Assembly: GCA_022575985.1 (NCBI GenBank)
Contig: JAKSXM010000040.1
Coordinates: 11,736,001 to 11,800,000 of the forward strand
From: Anagrus nilaparvatae
Taxonomy: Eukaryota > Arthropoda > Insecta > Hymenoptera > Mymaridae
Reading direction: 5' to 3'
DNA: 64,000 nt
The position numbers were made by a program, and so were the translations under genes. The notes under the pieces were generated by a model. The model did not search any database, was not told the DNA's origin, and saw only the letters and a program-made list of their open reading frames with translations. Positions 56,523 to 64,000 of the stretch are shown in pieces; position 1 is the first letter of the stretch, and each line of letters begins with the position of its first letter.

Positions 56523-56594
56523 CTCAGTTTTCTACGTAGTTTTCTACTCAGTTTTCTACTCAGTTTTCTACTCAGTTTTCTACGTAGTTTTCAA
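56523..56594. repeat. 12-bp tandem repeat, six units
   Basis: Units CTCAGTTTTCTA and CGTAGTTTTCTA alternate in the order C-G-C-C-C-G, 72 bp in all. Confidence 0.92.
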
Positions 56595-57335
56595 CATATG
56601 CAATTCGTTTTAGGGTTATTTTTTAAAAAATTTCTAAGTACTGTTCATAAAAAATATAATTGGGCATGAAATTGAGTAATTATCGCATAAACTTTGCTCT
56701 AAATATAAAAATTACCTTTTTCAAAAGACTTTAAAATTTTTCGGGACTTGTAATTTTTTTTCCCTTTTATTATTTTTTTCTTTTTTTTTTTAATGTTGTA
56801 AAAGTTTTTTTTTTTTAATATTCGTATACTTTAAAAATGTGTTCTTAATTTTAAAATTTTTAAAAGTGTAAAATAATTATTTTTATGATTATAAAAAATT
56901 TTAGGTATCAAGGAATCGGGTCAAATAAGGTGTACAATTAAATTAATTAAAAAACAACAATTTTTTATTAAAAATAAAAATTTAATACAATTTTATATCT
57001 TGATCGAGTGGCCTTTAAGACAGTGACATCTCAGCTTTGATCATGTAGGTGATATGTTGAGTTTTGTCCAAATTCCTTCAAACCTATATATTTGTACAAC
57101 CTACAATATAGGAAAGACATTAATTACGAAGACTTAAAATACTGTAGGTTTGTGGACTTAGAATCATTTCACTATAGGGACTTGTTATAAGTTAAAACTA
57201 TTATGAGTCAACACGCTCCATGTCAGTTTGTTGTGCGAAAACACAAAACTGCAGCTACAATTTTTTTTTTAATGTAAGACTACAGTAGGTACTTGAATTT
57301 TTCACACGGGACACGTCTTCAAAAAAAGTTAAATT
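56595..57335. other. Gene-free stretch
   Basis: AT-rich, with ACCTACAATATAGG and TACTGTAGGTTTGTGG near 57108-57155. Nothing coding. Confidence 0.35.
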
Positions 57336-57605
57336 TTCAAAAACTACCCCTAAAAAGAGGTATTTTTATGCCTATTTTTATGTATTCATATTTTATTGGG
57401 CCCAGATTTGGTCCTCATAGGTTTTTTGGGTCGCTGATCAAGATTTTCAGTGATTTTTTTAGGTAAAACTATTTCACTCTTAAATTAGCTCAATGTACAA
57501 AAACATCCCTTTGAAGGGTAATTTTCGCAAATTTAGGGGTGAAATATTCATTCATTTTAATTAAAAAAAGAAATAAGAAATTTTTGATCAGCGATCCAGC
57601 TTCTG
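57336..57605. repeat. Diverged relative of the 8760-9057 element
   Basis: Shares AAAACTACCCCTAAAAA, CAGATTTGGTC and ATAGGTTTTTTGGGTCGCTG with the 8760 element and ends with TGATCAGCGATCCAG in inverted orientation. The terminal CTCTCCGG block is missing. Confidence 0.55.
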
Positions 57606-57940
57606 TATTCTCATATAATCATTATTTTATTTTTATGATTAAATCATAAAATTTTATGAAAACTTGCATATTTTTTAATAGTTTTGAATTATTAAAAAAT
57701 ATTAATATTACTTGTTTTTAAGTATTTGATTAAAAATTAAAGGAAATGCTTGAATTAAAGCCATTCAAGCAAAATACAAGCGCAGCAACCTAACAGTGTA
57801 GCCACAAAATTATGTTGGGAATTTTAAAAACTTTAATAAATTCAGAAATTATTTTCTGATTTTATTTTTTTTTAAATATCATATTCAAGTAGCAAATATG
57901 CATACATTACTACCATATTCTACTTTGTCTTGTTAAATTT
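57606..57940. other. AT-rich spacer
   Basis: Nothing supported. Confidence 0.3.
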
Positions 57941-58078
57941 AGGGAAGAATGAGAGCGAAGAATTAAAATCAACTGCATTCTTTATAGACAAAAACCAAAC
58001 ACATATAACTCACTTCGAAATGAGTCTAATATTTAATGATTCAACCAAATTTGATGCTTCGCTCTCATTAATTCCTAA
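57941..58078. repeat. Short inverted repeat (138 bp)
   Basis: AGGGAAGAATGAGAGCGAAG at the left pairs with CTTCGCTCTCATTAATTCCT at the right. An ORF that seems to run through it opens with TTG rather than ATG and has no known domain. Confidence 0.55.
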
Positions 58079-58771
58079 ATTTAAAAAGGCGAAACAGCAA
58101 AAAAATATATTAGGAAGCTCGAAGGGTCATATATACTATAATTATGATTAAGTGATTTAGTTCTCGACAAATTAAAAATCAATCTTACCATTATAATTAT
58201 TTTTTAAAGTTTGCATCAAGTAATTAAATACTCTTTACTGAGATTACTTGTTATCGAACTCAAATTTATAACATACTTACTTTGAAGCTTGGACTAAAAA
58301 CTGGCAAGATTGGTTTCTAAATTGGCAAGATGCTTATTTGCAGAACCTTGTACTATATATTATTTTGCATTCTAAAATTAACAATAATAAAAACTATACT
58401 CACTAAAAACCAGGAAACTTTTAACCACATGAACTGGAAAAGTTGATGTATCTAGCTGGCTCGCTGCTTGACAGTTTCAATTGATTTCTAGAAACATACA
58501 GTTTTAATAATAAATAAAGAGTTTACTTTGTAAGATTTCATATATTTTTAATAAACTCAATAATCTACTTTAAAATTCTTAAATGCATATTTCTGTGAAA
58601 CTGTAAATACAATTAAGTTTAAGGCAAAGACTTATTTTTTTTCAGAAAATTTCCATTGTTATAAAGTAGATAATAATATGGTTTTACTTTTTTAATTTAT
58701 CTATTATTAACAATAAGGAACTAATGCAATGGCTATGAATATTATCAATTTAATATCAAAATTAGGTTATG
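58079..58771. other. Gene-free stretch
   Basis: AT-rich. No repeat or coding feature supported. Confidence 0.3.
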
Positions 58772-59190
58772 CTGCATGATTTTGGTTTATCAATTATAGT
58801 TTTTAACAACTATACAAGTGGTTTTAATAAAACTATTAATCAAAAACATTTTAAAAACTTGTATGATTTAATTAAATTTATTTTATCAATTAAATATTAA
58901 AAAACAATACTTACAATTAATTTATTTCCAAGCAATAATAACGTCCACCATGCATGCATTTTCTTGATAGCAGAAAGCCTTTGTATAACAAGGCGCGAGA
59001 AAACACATACATGGTGGACGTTATTATTGCTTGGAAATAAATTAATTGTAAGTATTGTTTTTTAATATTTAATTGATAAAATAAATTTAATTAAATCATA
59101 CAAGTTTTTAAAATGTTTTTGATTAATAGTTTTATTAAAACCACTTGTATAGTTGTTAAAAACTATAATTGATAAACCAAAATCATGCAA
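58772..59190. repeat. Near-perfect palindrome (~420 bp)
   Basis: Arms of about 185 bp, centred near 58980. TGCATGATTTTGGTTTATCA pairs with its complement at the far end, and CAATAATAACGTCCACCATG (58933) with CATGGTGGACGTTATTATTG (59012). The loop is about 45 bp. Confidence 0.92.
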
Positions 59191-59639
59191 TTTTTTTATT
59201 TTTATTTGAAATCTAGTAGAATTACAAAAAAAATTATACATTACTAATTTGAAGTATTTTTGTTGACAAAGACATCGGTTTTTTTTCTTTTTGCGTACGA
59301 TTAATATTAAAGGAGATATGACAAGGCAAAAATGGTTGTTTAACGAAAAATGAAGAAACCGGATCGTTCTGGTGTAAATATCTGGAAAAATATTACTTTC
59401 ACAAAAAAAATTATTCCTATCATTTTTCAAGATGATAAAATTGGGAAAATTTTGAGACCACCTAGAACCGTTTAAAATAACCAGAAAAAAAGTTATGGAC
59501 AAATTAATTTTTTTTCCAAAATTTTTCATGCCAATTTTTTAGCGCCATCTGGGCTGAGTTGCTTCAAAAAAAAATCCTTTCGTGAAAAGTCAGAACACTT
59601 GTTCCTAAATATCTCCTCTAACAAAAATAACCACGTAGT

Positions 59640-59876
59640 TATACTCCCTGGCTCAGAGTTATTTCAGGGAGTTAACTCCCTAAAACAGGGAGTTAACCAC
59701 CTAAAAAAGAGAGTTCACTCCCTGATTTAGAGAGTTAACTCCTGGTTAACTCCCTGATTTAGGGAGTTAACCACCTAAAACAGGGAGTTAACCACCTAAA
59801 ACAGAGAGTTAACTCCCTGATTTAGAGAGTTAACTCACGGTTAACTCCCTGATTTAGGGAGTTAACTCCCTGAAAT
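59640..59876. repeat. GGGAGTTAACTCCC tandem array
   Basis: About a dozen and a half copies of the half-motif GGGAGTTAAC or its complement are spaced 10-25 bp, alternating with CACCTAAAACA and CTGATTTAG. Each full motif is itself palindromic around GTTAAC. Confidence 0.9.
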
Positions 59877-59934
59877 TTCTGTCATCTCCTCGAATACCTT
59901 CGGGATGAAAATGGACCATACGAGGGAAAACTGA

Positions 59935-60465
59935 TATCCTGGAGGCGTAAATTTTAATTTTTCATCCAAAACAATTTTCCAATTTTCCAATTTTCCAAGA
60001 TGGCGGATCAGAAAAAATCAAAATAAAGACTTTCTACATTACCTACGGTTTTTCGGGGTTAAGAAAACCGTTTTTATGAATGAAAATTTTGATTTTTTTG
60101 CCCCAACATATTTTCTAATTTTCCAAGATGGCGGACCAGAAGAAAACAAAATAAAGACTTTCTACATTACCTAGGGGTTTTCGGGGCCGAGAAAACCGTT
60201 TTTATGAATGAAAATTTTAATTTATTTGCCCCAACATATTTTCCAATTTTCCAAGATGGCGGATCAGAAAAAATCAAAATAAAGACTTTCTACATTACCT
60301 AGGGTTTTTCGGGGCCAAGAAAACCGTTTTTATGAATGAAAATATTGATTTTTTTGCCCCAACATATTTTCCAATTTTCCAAGATGGCGGACCAGAAAAA
60401 ATCAAAATAAAGACTTTCTACATTACCTAGGGGTTTTCGTGGCCGAGAAAACCGTTTTTATGAAT
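59935..60465 (+). repeat. 128-bp repeat array, four units (best conserved)
   Basis: AGATGGCGG cores at 59999, 60126, 60254 and 60382 give 127-128 bp spacing. Units are nearly identical: TTTTTTGCCCCAACATATTT, CCAATTTTCCAAGATGGCGG, AAAATAAAGACTTTCTACAT, TACCTAGGGGTTTTCGGGG. Same family and orientation as 34200-34713. Confidence 0.93.
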
Positions 60466-60857
60466 ATTAACTCCCTGAAATAACTCTCTGAGCCAGGGAG
60501 TATAACTACGTGGTTATTTTTGTTAGAGGACATATTTAGGAACAAGTGTTCTGACTTTTCACGAAAGGATTTTTTTTTTGAAGCAACTCAGCCCAGATGG
60601 CGCTAAAAAATTGGCATGAAAAATTTTGGAAAAAAAATTAATTTGCCCATAACTTTTTTTCTGGTTATTTTAAACGGTTCTAGGTGGTCTCAAAATTTTC
60701 CCAATTTTATCATCTTGAAAAATGATAGGAATAATTTTTTTTGTGAAAGTAATATTTTTCCAGATATTTACGCCAGAACGATCCGGTTTCTTCATTTTTC
60801 GTTAAACAACCATTTTTGCCTTGTCATATCTCCTTTAATATTAATCGTACGCATTCG

Positions 60858-60943
60858 AGGAGATGACAGAAATTTCAGGGAGTTAACTCCCTGAAATAAC
60901 TCTCTGAGCCGGGGAGTGTAACTACGTGGTTATTTTTGTTAGA
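60858..60943. repeat. Solo third copy of the inner TIR end
   Basis: Repeats ATTTCAGGGAGTTAACTCCC, TGAAATAACTCTCTGAGCC and TAACTACGTGGTTATTTTTG in the same order as 60465-60528. Confidence 0.8.
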
Positions 60944-60979
60944 GTCCAGCAATTTTCAGCCCTATCGGAGTAGATAGGT

Positions 60980-61560
60980 AATGTCGATCCTGGCACAGGG
61001 GGTGGGGGAAGGTCACATGGGAGGTCGCATGGTGGGGATTGTCGATCCTGGCACAGGTGGTGGGGGTGAGAGTGGAAGCGGACGTCCCAGGGTATTGATT
61101 ATTTTTTGGCACGTGCAATTGCACGTGATCATATTTGGCGGCCATTTTGCACGCGTGCGTGCGTGAATAAAAAATGGCTGTTGTATTAGAGAGTATTTGT
61201 ATTAGAGAGTATTTTTCAAGATGGCGGACATTTATATTTTTTATTTGAAAATGGCCGCCATTTAATTCATTGTATCGCGTGCATGCGTGCGTGAATCAAA
61301 TATGGCTGCCGTTCAATTGCATTATGTCATATTTGGTAGCCATTTTGCGTGCGTGCGTGGTTAAAATATGGCTGCCATGCATTTGCATGAATCATATTTG
61401 GCGGCCATTTTTTTTGCGTGCGTGCGTGCATGTATAAATTTAATATGACTGCGTGTAGTTGCACAAGCGTATTTTTAAAGATGGCGGCCATTTATATTTT
61501 CTATTTCAAAATGGTCGCCATATATTTATATTGTAGTGCGTGCGTGCGTGCGTGCGTGAA
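60980..61560. repeat. GCGTGCGTGCG / AAAATGGCTGCC low-complexity region
   Basis: A pair of GTCGATCCTGGCACAGG units (60983, 61040) is followed by repeated ATATTTGGCGGCCATTTT and GTGCGTGCGTG tracts (61150-61160, 61280, 61340, 61420, 61538-61556). AAGATGGCGGCC recurs (61209, 61479). Confidence 0.8.
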
Positions 61561-61637
61561 ATTTTTTATTTTTACAGCTATTGTTTTTTATTATATATGA
61601 AATTATATTTACAACAAAAATAATTTAACAACGCAAT

Positions 61638-61995
61638 AAAAACCGGTATATGACGTCAATGGGAATCCCAAAAAGATGAATCATCATTTTATTTATTTAA
61701 TGCGTAGTTAAAACCGGTTTATGACGTCAATGGGAATCCCAAAAGATGAATCATCATTTTATTTATTTAATGCGTAGTTAAAACCGGTTTATGACGTCAA
61801 TGGGAATCCCAAAAGATGAATCATCATTTTATTTATTTAATGCGTAGTTAAAACCGGTTTATGACGTCAATGGGAATCCCAAAAGATGAATCATCATTTT
61901 ATTTATTTAATGCGTAGTAGAAACTGGTTTATGACGTCAATGTGAATCCCAAAAAGATGAATCATCATTTTATTTACTTAATGCGTAGTAGAAAC
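61638..61995. repeat. 70-bp tandem repeat, five units
   Basis: TGACGTCAAT occurs at 61651, 61722, 61792, 61862 and 61932. Each unit also has AAAACCGGTTTA, GGGAATCCCAAAA and GATGAATCATCATTTTATTT. The first and last units are the most diverged. Confidence 0.95.
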
Positions 61996-62125
61996 CGATG
62001 TATACCTATTTTTATGAGTGTAATATTATGTACATGATAAGTTACCTGAGCTTGCTTAGGTATCTTAACATGTAGATAATTATAATATATTAATAATAAA
62101 AAATATTTACATGTATAATAATAAA

Positions 62126-62207
62126 ATAGTATATGAGTGCACGTTTCTATTATTCTTAATTTGTTACTATATATACATATAAACAGATACATGCACTCAT
62201 ATACTAT
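62126..62207. repeat. Hairpin (82 bp)
   Basis: ATAGTATATGAGTGCA at the left is the exact complement of TGCACTCATATACTAT at the right. Confidence 0.8.
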
Positions 62208-63136
62208 AAATATATGTGATCAATTTTTTCCTTATATATGGAACAAAGGTTAAATTTATCACTTGTGAGAGAAAAAAAAAAGACGCCCTCTAGTGTTATA
62301 TTTTGTAACTTCCATAAAAATTTTATATTTTTATAAATATAACTATAATTTTTTAATATTTTAGTTATTTATTTTATATTTTTTTAATATTTATTGAAAT
62401 TTTAAGGCTATGTCTTCTTTATAATATATTAATTATTTTCTCTACACCAAATAATATGTTTTTTTTTACTAAACATAACCTTAAAATTCAAGATATATAA
62501 TATAAAAATATATAAATTCTTTAACATAACCTCAAAATATATAAATTCCTTACATAACCCCTAAAATCTGAATAATTCTTATAATAACCTCAATCATTTA
62601 ATAGTTTTTAGATCATTAACTTAAATTTTGATAGAAATTGTTAAAGTTTAAACATTTTTGAAGTAGAAATAATTTTTTTTTTTTTTGCCATAATTACCGA
62701 ATTAATTAATATTCAATTACTAAAATAAAGTAAACAGTTTTACACGGGAAATTTAATTTTAGTTTGAAATAAAAACAGAAATTTATTAAAAAATTTTTTT
62801 TATTCTTCATGATATGTTAATTAATTTTTCTTCTCTCAAATAATGTATATATGTTTACTAAACATAACCTTAAATTTCAAGGTCATTTAACCAGAGTACT
62901 TTGAAAATATGTACATGGTTGAATGCAAAAATATAGAAAATTGAAATTTCATCTATCACCAACTTTGCTTTTTACGGTTTAAATTATATCAGCTAAATAA
63001 TAATAATAATAATAATTTACTATTTTTTAAGAAATTAAAAAACATTTATTGTTGATAAATACATAATTTTTTATTATAAGTCTTATAACATACATTATTT
63101 TATACATTATTTTTTATAACATTTTTTACAATAAAT
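62208..63136. other. Gene-free stretch
   Basis: AT-rich. TAAACATAACCTTAAA-type motifs recur (62472, 62522, 62543, 62860). No coding feature. Confidence 0.4.
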
Positions 63137-64000
63137 TTATAATTTTTTTTTTAATTGTTTAACTTTAGTTTGTCTACATTTGTCAATGATGGATTTAATT
63201 TCATTTTCATAATTAGTAATTTCAGCTTCTCTCTTGTCTACTAACGATTTCATGCGGTCATCTAACTTGTTAGAATCATCCCTAACATCTTTTGCTACCT
63301 TCTTCTTAAACATATATTGTGACAATCCTTGTCCAGTAGTATTTAAAATTCTGTTTATCCATGCACTTTTTTCCGTTTTATCGTCTCGAAAAGATGCATT
63401 TGGCTTATATCTCTTCCTGTAAGCATTAGTTGATTTCAGAATTTTTATATAATTCGCTTGATCCTGATCGGTTACATTTGGGCCTGGTAACTTCTTGAAT
63501 AAAAGCTCAATCATTCCATCAGTCAAAAAATATTTATCATAATCTAAATTTATGTGATTCTCGTCATCGAAAGAGACATCAGTATTTCCCAAATTTATGT
63601 TATTCTTGTTATCGAAATAGACTTCAGTATCTCCCACCATGTATGATCCATTTTGTAAGTACCGTACTCCAGTCTTTGTATCCAAATTTTTGTCTTCATT
63701 TTTAAAAAGCATTTGCAAGTATTTATTCACTTTTGATGTTTTTGGTGTGCTAGCTTCTAGGGTTGGATAAATCTTTGATGAATGAGGTGTTTCATCATCC
63801 ATATCATCATTATTTCTTTCGATAACAGTGTCATCTTCATCATCATAATCTATCGCTGATTTAAAATTATCATTGTACAACGATGAAGTATTATTTTTCA
63901 TTTTCTTAACTTTTTTAATATCATATTCGTAGGTATCATCCTGAATACGTCTTTTTCCTGAATTATTATCTATTTCTGACCATTTTCCCAAAATTTTTTC
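63137..64000 (-). CDS. DUF8207-like, Polinton-associated-type protein (5' end off window)
   Basis: Open from the window edge to TAA at 63137; 288 codons are visible. The codon at 63991 is TTG, and the frame continues upstream (EKILGKWSE), so the true start is outside. The first ~75 residues are basic then acidic and disordered. The middle has the features I associate with DUF8207: GVRYLQNGSYMVGDTEVYFD, a second VSFDDENHINLDYDKYFLTD, GMIELLFKKLPGP, then DQDQANYIKILKSTNAYRKR. The C-terminus (about the last 60 residues) is a charged coiled-coil. DUF8207 proteins are common in arthropod genomes and often accompany Maverick/Polinton-type elements; this link is from memory and no other Polinton gene is in view. 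No stop or frameshift is seen. Function is unknown. Confidence 0.7.
   Translation of the reverse strand, partial: EKILGKWSEIDNNSGKRRIQDDTYEYDIKKVKKMKNNTSSLYNDNFKSAIDYDDEDDTVIERNNDDMDDETPHSSKIYPTLEASTPKTSKVNKYLQMLFKNEDKNLDTKTGVRYLQNGSYMVGDTEVYFDNKNNINLGNTDVSFDDENHINLDYDKYFLTDGMIELLFKKLPGPNVTDQDQANYIKILKSTNAYRKRYKPNASFRDDKTEKSAWINRILNTTGQGLSQYMFKKKVAKDVRDDSNKLDDRMKSLVDKREAEITNYENEIKSIIDKCRQTKVKQLKKKL

Larger units (their letters stand above)
59618..60528. repeat. Inner TIR unit with CTCTAACAAAAATAACCACG ends
   Basis: CTCTAACAAAAATAACCACG at the left and its complement at the right, continuing through TAACTACG and the CTCCCTGGCTCAGAGTTATT block. A third, separate copy of this end lies at 60858-60943. 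Confidence 0.75.
59292..60855. repeat. Foldback with ~330-bp arms around tandem arrays
   Basis: Arms 59292-59625 and 60522-60855 are near-identical complements (CGTACGATTAATATTAAAGG outermost, CAAATTAATTTTTTTTCCAA inside). Their mirror translations appear as ORFs 59529-59062 (-) and 60616-60894 (+). The middle holds a GGGAGTTAACTCCC array and a 128-bp array. Confidence 0.9.
50559..64000 (+). other. Inferred first coding intron of Hem (at least 13.4 kb)
   Basis: Starts with donor GTACGTAA. No other Hem-like exon is found to the window end on either strand. It is filled with foldbacks, tandem repeats and a Polinton-type ORF on the opposite strand. Confidence 0.6.

Noticed and set aside
57930..58151. 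A 73-codon gene
   Set aside because: The first codon is TTG, no domain is visible, and much of the frame lies within a short inverted repeat.
59062..60894. A conserved protein MKNFGKKINL... apparently encoded twice (59529-59062 minus and 60616-60894 plus)
   Set aside because: The two ORFs are mirror images because they lie in the arms of one foldback. Composition is A/T-driven, there is no recognisable domain and the two tails differ at the arm ends.
61638..61995. CRISPR-like array
   Set aside because: The 70-bp units are contiguous with no unique spacers, and the window is animal DNA.
1..64000. Integrated bracovirus segment
   Set aside because: No recognisable bracovirus gene family or excision motif could be identified. 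The BEN-like resemblance of the 8415-7928 fragment is too weak to support it.

Overview
This is a very AT-rich (visibly well over 70% A+T by eye) piece of animal nuclear DNA, most likely from an insect. The intron-bearing genes, the insect-type transposon mix and the style of the encoded proteins point that way. A parasitoid wasp is a reasonable guess, but it is inference. No rRNA, tRNA, CRISPR array or prokaryotic signal is visible. One conventional host gene is recognisable with high confidence: the first coding exon of Hem/NCKAP1 (49287-50558, +), a WAVE-complex subunit. It has a clean splice acceptor before it and a phase-0 splice donor after it. The rest of that gene is not in the window, so everything from 50559 to the end is probably one large intron.

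Other coding material: a two-exon CACTA/EnSpm-type transposase gene (18011-18434 joined to 21999-23986, +) whose exon phases fit exactly; a two-exon uncharacterised gene fragment on the minus strand (8415-7928); a decayed C2H2 zinc-finger gene (10930-12310, +); a small Myb/SANT-like DNA-binding protein (40356-40931, +); a broken R1-clade non-LTR retrotransposon (about 41200-47287, +) that is the only GC-richer block; and a DUF8207-like, Polinton-associated-type ORF running off the right edge (64000-63137, -).

Most of the remaining sequence is inverted repeat. I count about twenty foldback or TIR-bounded elements, from 110 bp hairpins to a 3.9 kb near-perfect palindrome, many nested. Several can be assigned by end structure: hAT-like (8-bp target duplications, 3312-4010 and 48120-48737), piggyBac-like (TTAA, 20494-21539 and 51863-52952), Tc1/mariner-like (TA, 12516-12776 and 27604-27755) and possibly PIF/Harbinger-like (TTA, 31788-32132). 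In three cases the matching arm or sister copy in this same window preserves the empty target site. A 128-bp tandem unit with a CCAAGATGGCGG core occurs in four arrays (33 kb, 34 kb, 39 kb, 60 kb).

The most interesting object is the palindrome at 34714-38633. Each arm carries the same fragment of an AP-3 complex delta-subunit gene, including an intron with a mutated donor and a shared frameshift. A transcript across it would be a ~1.9 kb hairpin with sequence matching a host trafficking gene, which makes it a candidate hairpin-RNA (endo-siRNA) locus. That role is a hypothesis; the structure and the AP-3 match are read directly from the sequence.
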